This document shows, piece by piece, positions 41,898 to 51,024 of a stretch of 64,000 nt of DNA; the stretch's first letter is position 1; every line of letters begins with the position of its first letter. The position numbers and the translations under genes are program-made. The DNA is from Armatimonadota bacterium (GTDB taxonomy: Bacteria; Armatimonadota; Hebobacteria; CAIYQO01), in assembly GCA_029553475.1 (NCBI GenBank), contig JAKPKV010000064.1, positions 1-64,000 on the forward strand. The letters run 5' to 3'. Below the pieces are notes generated by a model. The model had not been told where the DNA came from and did no database searches. It saw only the letters and a program-made list of their open reading frames with translations.

Positions 41898-42080
41898 AAC
41901 CGTTCAGTCTTGTCAGCATGCTGTGGCGTCTGTCCGCCCACCTCTCCCCCCGCCCCTCCCCTGAGCGGGGAGGGGAGCACCGGATCTGCACACCAATCAC
42001 TCCCCCTTCCCTGCCAGGGAAGGGGGGTGGGGGGTTAGGTTTGCCATCAATTGGCGACATGCTGACAAGATTGAACGGTT
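41898..42080. repeat. 183-bp MITE-like element, copy A
   Basis: Terminal inverted repeats of 23 bp with one mismatch (AACCGTTCAGTCTTGTCAGC... at the left; reverse complement at 42058-42080). The interior has two hairpins, CCCCTCCCC/GGGGAGGGG and CCCCCTTCCCT/AGGGAAGGGGG. It is about 95% identical by eye to 61500-61682. It occupies most of the 361-bp gap 41810-42170. Confidence 0.9.
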
Positions 42081-42170
42081 GCGCCGCGGGGGCTTCTTCG
42101 GCAACATGCGCCGCACGAAGCGGCCGCGATCGCCGTTCAGCAACGCGCCACGGCGGGCGCTATGGGGCGA

Positions 42171-43748
42171 TTACGGCGCCACCGCCGCCTTCGTCAGGAA
42201 GCACAGCCCCGTGCGGGTGCCGACCCACACCCCATCCTCCGCCGGGCAGAGGGCCTGGATTTCGGCGGGGAGGATGGGGGAGTGCAGGCGCCGCGCCGCG
42301 CCGGTCCGCAGCGTGTACAGGCCGGCGCGGGTGCCGATGAGGAGCGCGCCGCCGTAGGAGGCCAGCGCGGTGATCTCGCCGGGCGGGAGGCCGGGGACGG
42401 TGGTCCAGCGGTCGCCGTCGCGCCGGGCGAGGCCGCCGACGAAGGTGCCGGCGTAGCAATGCCCGTCATGCATGGCGAGGCAGCGAATCCAGTCGTCGGG
42501 CAGGCCGCCGCGCTCATCGTGCCAGCGCAGGGTCTGCGCCTTCCGGTCCCATTCCCCGAGGCCGCGGCGCTGGGTGCCGATCCAGAGGGCCTCGCCGTCG
42601 GGATAGAGCGCGATCACGGGAATCCCCTGCAGGTCGCGCTCCGTGAGGTGATGCGTCCAGGCCGTGCCGTCGAACTCGCTCCACCCGCCCCACTGCGCGA
42701 CGTAGAGTCGCCCCCCATCAGCGGCGAGGCCGGAGGCTTCCTTGCGCGGGAGCAGCCCCTTGAAGACATCCCGCTTCCAGGCGATGCCGTCATAGACATC
42801 CACCTTGCCGTTGCCGTGGCGCACGTAGAGCTTGCCGGCGAAAAGCACCTGCTGCCGCGGGGCGTCGGAGGACATCGCGACCACCGTCTCCCACCCCCGC
42901 GGCGCGCGGACGGCGACCCCGTCCTCCAGCGTGCTCACGTAGAGGCTGCCCTGATACAGTGCCAGTGCCTGGGTGTTGTGGTCATACGGCTCATCGGGGA
43001 GCAGGTGCTGGACCCATGTATCGCCCGCCTGCTCCCAGAGGCCATTTCGCCGGGTGCCCACCCACAGTTTCCCCATGCTGCCGCCGAGGGCGGTGGCGTC
43101 GCCGATCTTCGTCGGCGCCACCAGCGTCCATCGCGCGCCGTCGTAGGCGAAGATATTCCCCTGAAACGATAACGCCAGCAACCGGTCGGGCAGCGGCAAC
43201 AGCGCGGTGATGCCGTAAATGTAGTGGCCGTAGTAGCTGTAGTCGTCGTTATATCCCGTTTCCTTTACGGTATGCGGCAGCTCCTCCCACTCCTCCCCCT
43301 GGCGGCGGAACACGCCCGTCAGCGTTGCCGCATAGCGCGCGCCCCGCCAGGTGGCGGAGGCGAGCTGCCCTTTCAGATAGGGCGCGGTGACGGGCGGCGT
43401 CTGCTCCGGCGCCCAGCGCCCCTCCTGAAAACGCGCGGCGCCGAGCGGGGTGACGGCCACCACCCCGTGCTCCGCCAGGTGAAGGGTCACCACCTCGTTG
43501 GACGGCAGGCCGTCGCGGATGGTGAACTTTCGCCAGCCGTCCGCCGCGCGGCACAGCACGCCGCCCAACGTGCTCGCCCACACCGCCCCGTCCGGCGCGA
43601 CGGCGATGCCGGTGACGTAGCGCGTGCTGGTGTACAGGGTGTCGGCGTCCGGGCTGACGCCCGGCGTCAACGCCGCGCCGCCACGCAGCAGGCCGAACGT
43701 CGCCAGCAGGATGCCGGCGAGCAGCAGCAGCAGGCGTCGTGTCATCAT
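42171..43748 (-). CDS. Membrane-anchored two-component-regulator-type propeller protein
   Basis: A 525-residue protein with an N-terminal signal or anchor helix (LLLLLAGILLATFGLL). The rest consists of Reg_prop-like blades: GIAVAPDGAVWASTLGGVLCR, KLWVGTRRNGLWEQ, ALWIGTQRRGLGEW, LLIGTRAGLYTL. No histidine kinase, GGDEF or HTH domain is fused, so it may be a stand-alone extracytoplasmic sensor. It overlaps the preceding VIT-domain gene by 4 nt (ATGA) and is certainly cotranscribed. It is similar in plan to the protein at 7919. Confidence 0.85.
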   Translation of the reverse strand: MMTRRLLLLLAGILLATFGLLRGGAALTPGVSPDADTLYTSTRYVTGIAVAPDGAVWASTLGGVLCRAADGWRKFTIRDGLPSNEVVTLHLAEHGVVAVTPLGAARFQEGRWAPEQTPPVTAPYLKGQLASATWRGARYAATLTGVFRRQGEEWEELPHTVKETGYNDDYSYYGHYIYGITALLPLPDRLLALSFQGNIFAYDGARWTLVAPTKIGDATALGGSMGKLWVGTRRNGLWEQAGDTWVQHLLPDEPYDHNTQALALYQGSLYVSTLEDGVAVRAPRGWETVVAMSSDAPRQQVLFAGKLYVRHGNGKVDVYDGIAWKRDVFKGLLPRKEASGLAADGGRLYVAQWGGWSEFDGTAWTHHLTERDLQGIPVIALYPDGEALWIGTQRRGLGEWDRKAQTLRWHDERGGLPDDWIRCLAMHDGHCYAGTFVGGLARRDGDRWTTVPGLPPGEITALASYGGALLIGTRAGLYTLRTGAARRLHSPILPAEIQALCPAEDGVWVGTRTGLCFLTKAAVAP

Positions 43749-46168
43749 GGCTGCACCTCCACCGCGGTCAGCTCGGCGCGGTTATGCGCCTTATCGGTGA
43801 GCGCGAAGGTGACGGATAACGGCCCCGGCGGCGCGTCGGGCGGCAGCGGCGCCAGCGCGTAGAAGCGCCCCGGCGCCATCTCGCGCAGCTCGCAACGCGC
43901 GCCCCACGGCAGCACGGCGATGACGCGCGCGGTATCCGCGTCGCACGTCACCTGCAGGCGCAGCGCCGGCGCGGGCGTCGTCACCCGCTGCAGCGTCGCC
44001 GTGCCCGCCGGCGGCGTCACGTCCACCGTATAGCGCCAGGTGAGCGTTTTCCGCGTGCCGTCCGTGAGGACGACGAGGATGGTGATCTCATACGCGCCGC
44101 TCTTCGCGTAGGCGGGCACGTCGAAGCGCGCCTCCCAGCGCCCGCGCTCGGCGTTGTAGCGCAGCGGCTTCACTTCGCCGTTGGGCAGCACCGCGAGCAC
44201 CTGTTGCGCGTCGGCGGGGGCATCCACGGTGATGAGCGGGTCGCCCATGCGCACGGCGAGCTGCTGCTCGCGCTGGCGCTGCTGCAGGGCGCGCGTGGGC
44301 ACGCCCGCCGGCACGGGCTGCCCGTCGCGCTGCAGCGCGAGAATCTGCGCGTCGAGGCCATCCGCGGTGAAGCGCGCGGTCAGGCGCTCCACGCGCAGGC
44401 GGGCGTGGTCCTGCCCCTCCCGCGTCGCGTAGGTTTTGATGAGGTAATCGCGCAGCGCCTCCACCTGCTTCGGGTCGGGCTCCGGCTTGGCCAGCTCACG
44501 CGCATAGCGGGCACGGATATCGCCCAACTGGCGCCAGGCGTAGCGCTCCTCGGCAGAGTGCACATACGCGTCAATGGACTGGTTCAGCGTGCCGCCCAGC
44601 CGCTGCATGTCAGCGCGAAGCTGACGGAGACGCGCGGCATCCGGGTTAGCCCGATAGCGCTCCGCCACGTAGGCATCGGCGAGCGCATTGAGCTCGTGGT
44701 TCATATACCATTGCCAGTTGCGTTCCGCGGACGCCAGATAACGCTTCGCCGATTCGCCGCTGTAACGCGCCAGGCGCTCCAGCTCGCGCTTCAGGCTCGC
44801 CTTCCGCGCCCGGTTGGGGCGCGCGGCGTGCCGCTCCGTCACCACCGCGCGCGCCACTTCATACAGGCGCCCGGAGATGTAGGAGCTCATCACCTGGCGA
44901 GGATCATCGCCGGAGAGTTTGCACAGCGCCGTCAGCCGCGCATGCAGCGCACGCGCCGTTGACGAATTTTCCCGCTCCTGCAGCACGAGCTGCGCCAACT
45001 GCGCGGCAACGAGCTCGGCGTCCGCACGCGCTTTCTCCCGCTTGTAGCGCGCCAACTCCTCCTGCGGGATGGCGATCCACGAGGCAAACGTGCTGGGAAT
45101 ATTGTAGCGCTTGCTCATCGCGATGACGGTCGTCCGGTTGCGCGCGTCCGCGCTCAGCGCTGTCAGACGCTTTGCCGCCCAGAGCTGCGTCGCCGGGTTA
45201 TTGGGGATGGCCGCCGCGCCGAACTCGACGGTGGCCGATTCGCGATAGCCCGTCCCGGTCAGCGTCACCGTGGCCGGGCCGCTCCGGCGATAGCGACCGT
45301 AGATGAAGGCGGTCTGATGGGCATTAAGCGTTTTCGGGAGGGTTGTCTCCAGCTGATAGGTGGCGACGCCGCTGATCGCCACCTGCGGCGCCGTGACCGC
45401 CTTCGTCGGGGTGAGCGCCAGCGCGAAAAAGCCGTCCGGCCCGCCAGAGGGCGCGGCGTAGAGGGAGGCGCGCAGCGGCGCCGCCGGCCACTCCAGCCGC
45501 ACGCGCAGGTCCTTCGGGGGCGAATAATTGTGCCCAACCACGGTGACGACGGCATCGCCCTCTTCCGTGGTGACGGGCAGTCCGTAATTGTTCGTCACCG
45601 CCGGCGGGTTTTTCACCCGCACCGCCGCGTCAACCTCCTCCAGCGCCGGGGCATTCTCCTCATAGAGCGGCAGGGTGTAGACGGCGGCGTGCGCGCCATC
45701 GGCGGGCAGCGCCTGCGTGAAGTGGATCTCCACCTTCAGCTCGCTGTTCGGCATCACCGGGAAGATGCGTGCGCGCAGCGTGCGGGCATCCACCATCTCC
45801 ACCAGCGCCGGATCGCGCATGCGCGAGGTGATGTGCTGGTAGATGGCGGCGGCGCGCTCCTTCTCCGCCACCCGCGCCACCACTTTCTCCTCGCCGAACC
45901 AGTACGCGAAGTAGGTGGGCACCGCTTCCTCGGGCAGTTCATAGAGGAATTCCGCCTCGATGCGCCGAGGGGATTCATTGTCGAACACCAGCGTCAAGGC
46001 GGTGGTGGCGACCTGTCCCTCTACCGTCGCCCGCGCCGTCACCGACTTCGTCCGCAGCGTGACGGCCATTTGCCCCACCGGCTTGAGCAGCACCCGACCG
46101 CACGCCGGCGCAAGGAGCACCCCCTGGCAGACCGCCAGCAGCAGCACGCAGCGCAGGAGCACGCGCAT
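43745..46168 (-). CDS. VIT-domain protein with long coiled-coil region
   Basis: An 807-residue protein with a signal peptide (LLRCVLLLAVCQGVLLAPACG). Residues about 35-165 form a VIT (vault/inter-alpha-trypsin) domain: TALTLVFDNESPRRIEAEFLYELPEEA, then FGEEKVVARVAEKERAAAIYQ. The von Willebrand A domain that normally follows VIT is not recognisable. Residues about 345-600 form a long charged helical region (ERLARYSGESAKRYLASAERNW, QLRADMQRLGGTLNQSID). Ig-like beta domains close the C-terminus. The ATG at 46168 has GGGAGGG 8 nt upstream; a GTG at 46177 abuts it. Function unknown; surface adhesion or sensing is possible. Confidence 0.8.
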   Translation of the reverse strand: MRVLLRCVLLLAVCQGVLLAPACGRVLLKPVGQMAVTLRTKSVTARATVEGQVATTALTLVFDNESPRRIEAEFLYELPEEAVPTYFAYWFGEEKVVARVAEKERAAAIYQHITSRMRDPALVEMVDARTLRARIFPVMPNSELKVEIHFTQALPADGAHAAVYTLPLYEENAPALEEVDAAVRVKNPPAVTNNYGLPVTTEEGDAVVTVVGHNYSPPKDLRVRLEWPAAPLRASLYAAPSGGPDGFFALALTPTKAVTAPQVAISGVATYQLETTLPKTLNAHQTAFIYGRYRRSGPATVTLTGTGYRESATVEFGAAAIPNNPATQLWAAKRLTALSADARNRTTVIAMSKRYNIPSTFASWIAIPQEELARYKREKARADAELVAAQLAQLVLQERENSSTARALHARLTALCKLSGDDPRQVMSSYISGRLYEVARAVVTERHAARPNRARKASLKRELERLARYSGESAKRYLASAERNWQWYMNHELNALADAYVAERYRANPDAARLRQLRADMQRLGGTLNQSIDAYVHSAEERYAWRQLGDIRARYARELAKPEPDPKQVEALRDYLIKTYATREGQDHARLRVERLTARFTADGLDAQILALQRDGQPVPAGVPTRALQQRQREQQLAVRMGDPLITVDAPADAQQVLAVLPNGEVKPLRYNAERGRWEARFDVPAYAKSGAYEITILVVLTDGTRKTLTWRYTVDVTPPAGTATLQRVTTPAPALRLQVTCDADTARVIAVLPWGARCELREMAPGRFYALAPLPPDAPPGPLSVTFALTDKAHNRAELTAVEVQP

Positions 46169-46268
46169 ATCGGTCACCCTCCCGGTGTAATTTCCACATC
46201 ATACGATAGCAGCGCCGGATTATCCAGCGATGACGGAGATGTTACCGCGAGGTGAAGAATCGCTGGCC

Positions 46269-46402
46269 ACCGGGGCCGCGTCCCGATGAAATCGGGACGC
46301 ATAAACTGGGGCCGCGGAGTTGCACTCCGCATGATATTGCGTCCTTGTTGTTGGACGAGAGCGGGAGAAAATGCGTGCGAAGTGCAACTCCGCGGCCCCG
46401 GT
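46269..46402. repeat. Nested palindromic repeat between convergent-side gene ends
   Basis: A perfect 19-bp inverted repeat (GGGGCCGCGGAGTTGCACT at 46308-46326 and its complement at 46381-46399) and an outer ACCGGGGCCGCG/CGCGGCCCCGGT pair (46269/46402). There is also an inner perfect hairpin GCGTCCCGAT-GAA-ATCGGGACGC (46278-46300). It fills most of the gap 46169-46410. A shorter relative of its GCGGAGT..ACTCCGC core occurs at 17252-17279. Confidence 0.8.
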
Positions 46403-46410
46403 ATCGCCTG

Positions 46411-48420
46411 TTATGCCTTCCCGCGCGGCCCCACCCCCGCCAGGTCAAACGGCAAAAACCCCAATCCCCACGCCGGTGAATCCGCTTCCAGCGTGAAATC
46501 GCGACCCGCGAGGTCGGCGCACCGGGGGTCGGCGACGAGGCTGTGCCGGTCATGGCCGAGGGCTTGCCAGTCGGCAAAGGACAGCGTTTCCTCACCATAC
46601 TGGTTGAGGACGGGGGCGCCGGTGACGTCCCAGTAGAGATTATCGTCGCAGTCTATCTGATGGGCGCCCGGGCCGTAATCGCCCAGCCACACGGGGATGC
46701 CGGCGCTGATGACGAGATTGCGGGTGAAGGTGAAGCCGGTATGCGGCTCCACGCGGGTGTAGCGCAGCATCGCCTCGCCGCCGAAGGCGAAGATGTTGTT
46801 GCGCACGACGTTCTCGCGGCCGTAGTGCTGGTGAAAGCCTTCCTTGCTGGTATCGTGGCAGAGGTTGAACTCCAGCAGGATATCGCTGGAGCCCTCGTCG
46901 GTGTAGAGCGCCCAGCCGCCATAGGTGCGCGATGCCACGTGGTGGATGTGGTTGTAGCGCACGCGGGTGCCGGGCTGCACGCCCAGCAGGTAGACGCCGC
47001 CCATGTCGGAGAGCACGCCTTTGCCGAGATCATGGATATGATTCCACTCGATGATATTGCCGTAGGCGTCGCCTTCGGCGTAGCCCCACGTCCACCCCGC
47101 CGAGACGCCGCTGTAGTAGAGATCGTGAATGTGGTTATGCACGATGCGGTTGCCGCTGGCCTTCCCGATGACCACCCCCACCGCCGACGGGTAAAGGATG
47201 CCGCCGTCGCCGATCTCGCAGTCGGCCACCGTATTGCGCCGGCAGCCGTGCCAGATCTTCACCCCGCCCGCGCCGAGATCGGTCATCGCGCAATGGGTGA
47301 TGGCGAGATCCCGGCAGGCGTCCGCCAGCTCCACGGCATAGGTGCCCAGGTGGGTGAAGGCGCAGCCGGTGAAGCGGCAGCTCACCGCGTGGCGGGCGAT
47401 GACCGCGCCGGGCACCTTCGGCTCCGCCTGCGTGGGGAAGATCTCATCAAGGCCGGGCGTCCACTCGGTATGGGCGAAGGTGATCCCTTCAAAGCGCAGG
47501 GCCTGTACCGGCGCTTCCGGGCTCCCTTCCAGCCGCAGCAGGTCGGGGAGCGCGGGGGCGATCACCTCGGCGGTGTCCGGGTCTTCGCCGGGCAGCGGCA
47601 GATAGTAGAGGCGACCGGACGGGCGGTCGAGGTACCACTGCCCCGGCTCCTCCAGCGCCTCGAACACATTTTCCACGATATAGGCGGCGCCGTCGCGACT
47701 GAAGTCGTAGGTGAGGCGCACCTTGCTGTTGCGATCCAGCGTGGCGATGCGCGCGGTCGGGTCCACCGCCGTCAGCTTCGCGCGGACGGATACCCACAGC
47801 GTCATGATGCGCACTTCCACGTCCGCCAGGTTGCGCCAAGCGGGCGAGATGTCGCCTTCGGCATACCCGAAACGGTCACTGCCTTTGCGCACCGTCTCAC
47901 TCCAGGTGCCCTCAAAATTGGCATCGTGAACGGTGGCGATGCGGTACTCCCCGGTTTTCGGCAGGCGCGGCCGGGCGCGCCGCGCGCCGTTCACCCAGAG
48001 CTGCGTGAACGTCCACGCCCCCGCCGCCACCGCGGGCAGGTCCGCCACCCAGGCCGTGCGCCCGCGCACCTCCTCCACCCGCCAGTCGCTGATGCGCCGC
48101 CCGCCGCTGAGCACCGGCGTCTCCCCGGGATACGCGGCGTAGACCACCGGCCGTTCGTGCGCCTGGTAGCTGTGATAATTGCTCACCTCGGCCTGACCGG
48201 AACCCTCCGCCGTGAAGACCAGCGGCTCCGCCAACTCATACCGCCCGCCGCGCAGATAGACCGTCACCGGCTCTTCCCACGCCGGCTCGCGCGGCACGGC
48301 GCGTACCGCCCGCCGCGCGGCGGCGACGGTGGCAAACGGGCCATCGGTGCCGTCGGCGTTCGGCGCCGGCAGCACACCGGACCAGGCATCGTTACCGTCG
48401 GGGGAGATGTAGAACGGCAT
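46411..48420 (-). CDS. Right-handed parallel beta-helix protein (1)
   Basis: A 669-residue protein. It starts with FYISPDGNDAWSG and GPFATVAAARRAVR, the PbH1/pectate-lyase-like entry signature. A beta-sandwich insertion (residues about 120-290) follows, then PbH1 coils with repeated N-x-I/H phrases (NTVADCEI, NRIVHNHIHDLYYSG, NIIEWNHIHDLGKG, NLCHDTSKEGF). These proteins are usually polysaccharide lyases or hydrolases acting on uronate-containing glycans. No signal peptide is apparent, so either the enzyme is intracellular or export is non-classical. ATG 48420 has GGAGA upstream. Substrate unknown. Confidence 0.85.
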   Translation of the reverse strand: MPFYISPDGNDAWSGVLPAPNADGTDGPFATVAAARRAVRAVPREPAWEEPVTVYLRGGRYELAEPLVFTAEGSGQAEVSNYHSYQAHERPVVYAAYPGETPVLSGGRRISDWRVEEVRGRTAWVADLPAVAAGAWTFTQLWVNGARRARPRLPKTGEYRIATVHDANFEGTWSETVRKGSDRFGYAEGDISPAWRNLADVEVRIMTLWVSVRAKLTAVDPTARIATLDRNSKVRLTYDFSRDGAAYIVENVFEALEEPGQWYLDRPSGRLYYLPLPGEDPDTAEVIAPALPDLLRLEGSPEAPVQALRFEGITFAHTEWTPGLDEIFPTQAEPKVPGAVIARHAVSCRFTGCAFTHLGTYAVELADACRDLAITHCAMTDLGAGGVKIWHGCRRNTVADCEIGDGGILYPSAVGVVIGKASGNRIVHNHIHDLYYSGVSAGWTWGYAEGDAYGNIIEWNHIHDLGKGVLSDMGGVYLLGVQPGTRVRYNHIHHVASRTYGGWALYTDEGSSDILLEFNLCHDTSKEGFHQHYGRENVVRNNIFAFGGEAMLRYTRVEPHTGFTFTRNLVISAGIPVWLGDYGPGAHQIDCDDNLYWDVTGAPVLNQYGEETLSFADWQALGHDRHSLVADPRCADLAGRDFTLEADSPAWGLGFLPFDLAGVGPRGKA

Positions 48421-48576
48421 GGGGGTCTCCGTTTCAGATCCTTGAAAAATGCGCGGCGCACCGTGCTGACTGACGATCGCGCGGGGCACCGCCTCATTCT
48501 ATCGTGGGTGAGGCGGTTTGCGCAACGCATACGTCCACGGGCCCGGCGGCGAGGCGGGCGGGCAGTTTCCCGCGCG

Positions 48577-49779
48577 TCACGCCGCCTCGTCGTCCAGGTG
48601 GTGCAGCGGCGCGGCGAGCAAGTCGGTGAAAAACAGCGCCTCCTCGCGCTCGACGCAGGCGGCGGCGTAGAGATAGAGGGCGGCGGACCAGGTCTGCCAG
48701 TCGTTGCCGCGCGCCGTGCCGTCCTGGGCGCGAATCCACTCGTTGAAGCCCCATTCCAGCCCCGGATCGCGGGCGAGGCGCACGAGATCGGTGAGGGCGG
48801 CGAGCTTGCGCTGCGCGAGCAGCGGGTAGCCGGCGGCGACGGCGGCGGCGATGTACAGGCCGGCGATGAAGGGCCAGATGCCGCCGTTGTGATACTCGCC
48901 CGGCCGGTTGAGCTGCGCGTAGCGCTCCAGCCAGTCGGGATCGGCCGGCTGAATATAGGGAAACAGGTTCGGGGGCAGCGCCGCCGCCAGCTCGCCGCGC
49001 GCGCGTAGCGCGTCGCATTCGTCCTCCACCCAGCGGATGAGCTGCTTGGCGCGGTTGGGCGGCGCGATGCCGAAGAGCACCGCCAGGCTGTTGCCCAGCA
49101 GGTCGAAGCGCTCGCTGCTGTAGATTTTATACGCCCACAGCGCGTAATAGGGCTTGTGCGGCACCACCAGGCCGGCGTGGACGTGCTGCTGGGATGACCC
49201 CGGCTTCACCACGAAGTGGCGCATGAGCGCGAGCAGCCGCGCCGCGTTGTGGTCATCGCGAAAGAGGCGCAGGTAGGCGTAGACCACGGTATTCACGAAG
49301 AGGCCGAAGCCGAGCACCCACTGCTCGTCCCGCCAGTCGCTGGTGGGGAGCTGGCTCACCATCATGTCGTCGCCGGGACTCTGGTAGGTCATCCACTGGC
49401 GCGCGGCCCGCGCGGCCTCCTCCAGGAAATCCGGCGGGCCGACGACCCGGCGATAGAGCGCCAGCGCCAGCAGAAACAGCGGCGTGGTGTCGCTGGCGCC
49501 GACATCATACGGGTCGCTGGCCAGCGAGGGGATGTGGCCCAGCGGCGTCTGAATGGCGGCCAGCGCCAGCAGCGTGCGGCGCAGGGCGTCAATGAGCTCC
49601 GCGTCGCCGGAGGCGAGAAAACCGAGCGCGGAGAGCATGATGTCGCGGGTATACGGTTCCGGATACCCCCAGCCGGCGGTGCGCGGCAGCCCGTGGAACG
49701 GACCCCGCGCATTCTGGCGCAGCACCGCCAGCGCCGCTGCTTTCGCTTCCGCCACCCGTGCGGCCAGTTCTGCATCCAT
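48577..49779 (-). CDS. GH100-like (alpha/alpha)6-barrel glycoside hydrolase
   Basis: A 400-residue protein. Its signatures are those of neutral/alkaline invertases and glycogen-debranching-like enzymes. GYPEPYTRDIMLSALGFLA carries the putative catalytic Asp, and HNGGIWPFIAGLYIAA, FNEWIRAQDGTARGNDWQTWSA and MMVSQLPTSDWRDEQW are also conserved. These GH100 relatives cut sucrose or related glucosides. No signal peptide. It is the last gene of a run with a glycosyltransferase and a PIG-L deacetylase, so a role in making or turning over a sugar conjugate is conceivable. Specificity is not shown by the sequence. Confidence 0.7.
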   Translation of the reverse strand: MDAELAARVAEAKAAALAVLRQNARGPFHGLPRTAGWGYPEPYTRDIMLSALGFLASGDAELIDALRRTLLALAAIQTPLGHIPSLASDPYDVGASDTTPLFLLALALYRRVVGPPDFLEEAARAARQWMTYQSPGDDMMVSQLPTSDWRDEQWVLGFGLFVNTVVYAYLRLFRDDHNAARLLALMRHFVVKPGSSQQHVHAGLVVPHKPYYALWAYKIYSSERFDLLGNSLAVLFGIAPPNRAKQLIRWVEDECDALRARGELAAALPPNLFPYIQPADPDWLERYAQLNRPGEYHNGGIWPFIAGLYIAAAVAAGYPLLAQRKLAALTDLVRLARDPGLEWGFNEWIRAQDGTARGNDWQTWSAALYLYAAACVEREEALFFTDLLAAPLHHLDDEAA

Positions 49780-49842
49780 CGCGCGGCAACTCCTGCCTCA
49801 CTCGCCGTGCCGGATCATCCGGTCCGTGCATCATCACTATGC

Positions 49843-51024
49843 TCACGCCGCGAGCGAGGTATGCGCGGGGGCTGTCGCGGAAACGGCACCGCGCAGGGAG
49901 GGCGTGACCAATTCGACCATACGGCGCGCCACCACGCGGTGGGCGAATCGCGCTTCCACCCGCGCCCGCCCGCCCGCGCCCAGGCGGCGGCGCAGGCCGG
50001 CATCGGTCATCAGCCGCAGCAGGGCGCATTCCAGATCATCCACGCTGGCGCGGTAATCCACCACCCGCGGGGGCTCCAGCGAGATGAGCGTGCCGGTGAC
50101 GTCATGCTCGCCGTCGAAGACGCGCACCTCCGTCACCGTATTTTCCCGCGCGACGCCGGCGAGCAGCGCCGTCTCTTCGTGGACCAGCGTATCGCGAAAG
50201 GCCATCGCATCCATCGCCACCACCGGCTTGCCACAGGCGCCCGCTTCGACGTGGGGCATGCCGAACCCCTCCAGCCGCGACGGGCCGACGTAGATGTCGC
50301 AGGCGGCGATGAGATGGGGCATGAAGTTGCGCGAGGCGAAGCTGCTGGCGATGGTGATGCGGTCGCGGATGCCCAGCTCCTCCGCCAGCGCCAGGTCGGC
50401 CTGCGTCTGCGCGGCGGTGCGCGGCTGCGGCCACACTTTGCACACGTAGCGCCACGCCGGCACCCGCCCCGCCAGCCGCGCCAGCGCCTCCATCACCTCG
50501 CGCGCGCCCTTCGAGGCGGCGTCGCCGCCCACGGTGAGCAGCAGCAGCTCGTCCGGCGCCACGCCCAGCAGCTCGCGCGTCAGCGCGGTGCGCGGATGCG
50601 CCGCCAGCTCCGGGGTGAAACACTCCACGTCGCACCCCACCGGCAGCACCGCCAGCGCGTCCGGGCGGATGCCGTCGCGGATGTAGACCTGGCGCACCCA
50701 GTCCGAGGTGAGGAGGATGAGCGGCAGGCTGTTCAACTCCTCGCGATAGCGGGCGAGGTAGCCGTCCGCCACCAGCCAGGGCACCGACGGCACGCCGAAC
50801 TGGCGCGGGTGCAGCACGAGCTGCGGCGTATAGCCCCAGTACCCGATGCCCAGCGCGACATCCGGCTGAAACCAGCGATAATACCACTCTTTTTCGTGCG
50901 TGGCGTCGTAATGGACGGCCTGTACGTCCACGCCGATCTCGCGCAGCCCGCGCACCAGCAGCTCGCCCTGCGTGGCCAGCCCGGCCGGCGCGGGAGGATA
51001 TTCACAGAGCACCAGCACCTTCAT
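49843..51024 (-). CDS. Glycosyltransferase, GT4
   Basis: A 393-residue GT-B enzyme. The N-terminal Rossmann half opens with KVLVLCEYPPAPAGLATQGELLVRGL. The C-terminal half has the nucleotide-sugar site LLLTVGGDAASKG and the E-x7-E motif EGFGMPHVEAGACGKPVVA. GAGGGAGATGC precedes the ATG at 51024. It overlaps the PIG-L gene by 23 nt, so the two are translationally coupled. The pair GT4 plus PIG-L deacetylase is the arrangement seen for N-acetylglucosaminyl conjugates such as mycothiol or bacillithiol (MshA/MshB, BshA/BshB), but bacillithiol itself cannot be claimed from motifs alone. Confidence 0.87.
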   Translation of the reverse strand: MKVLVLCEYPPAPAGLATQGELLVRGLREIGVDVQAVHYDATHEKEWYYRWFQPDVALGIGYWGYTPQLVLHPRQFGVPSVPWLVADGYLARYREELNSLPLILLTSDWVRQVYIRDGIRPDALAVLPVGCDVECFTPELAAHPRTALTRELLGVAPDELLLLTVGGDAASKGAREVMEALARLAGRVPAWRYVCKVWPQPRTAAQTQADLALAEELGIRDRITIASSFASRNFMPHLIAACDIYVGPSRLEGFGMPHVEAGACGKPVVAMDAMAFRDTLVHEETALLAGVARENTVTEVRVFDGEHDVTGTLISLEPPRVVDYRASVDDLECALLRLMTDAGLRRRLGAGGRARVEARFAHRVVARRMVELVTPSLRGAVSATAPAHTSLAA

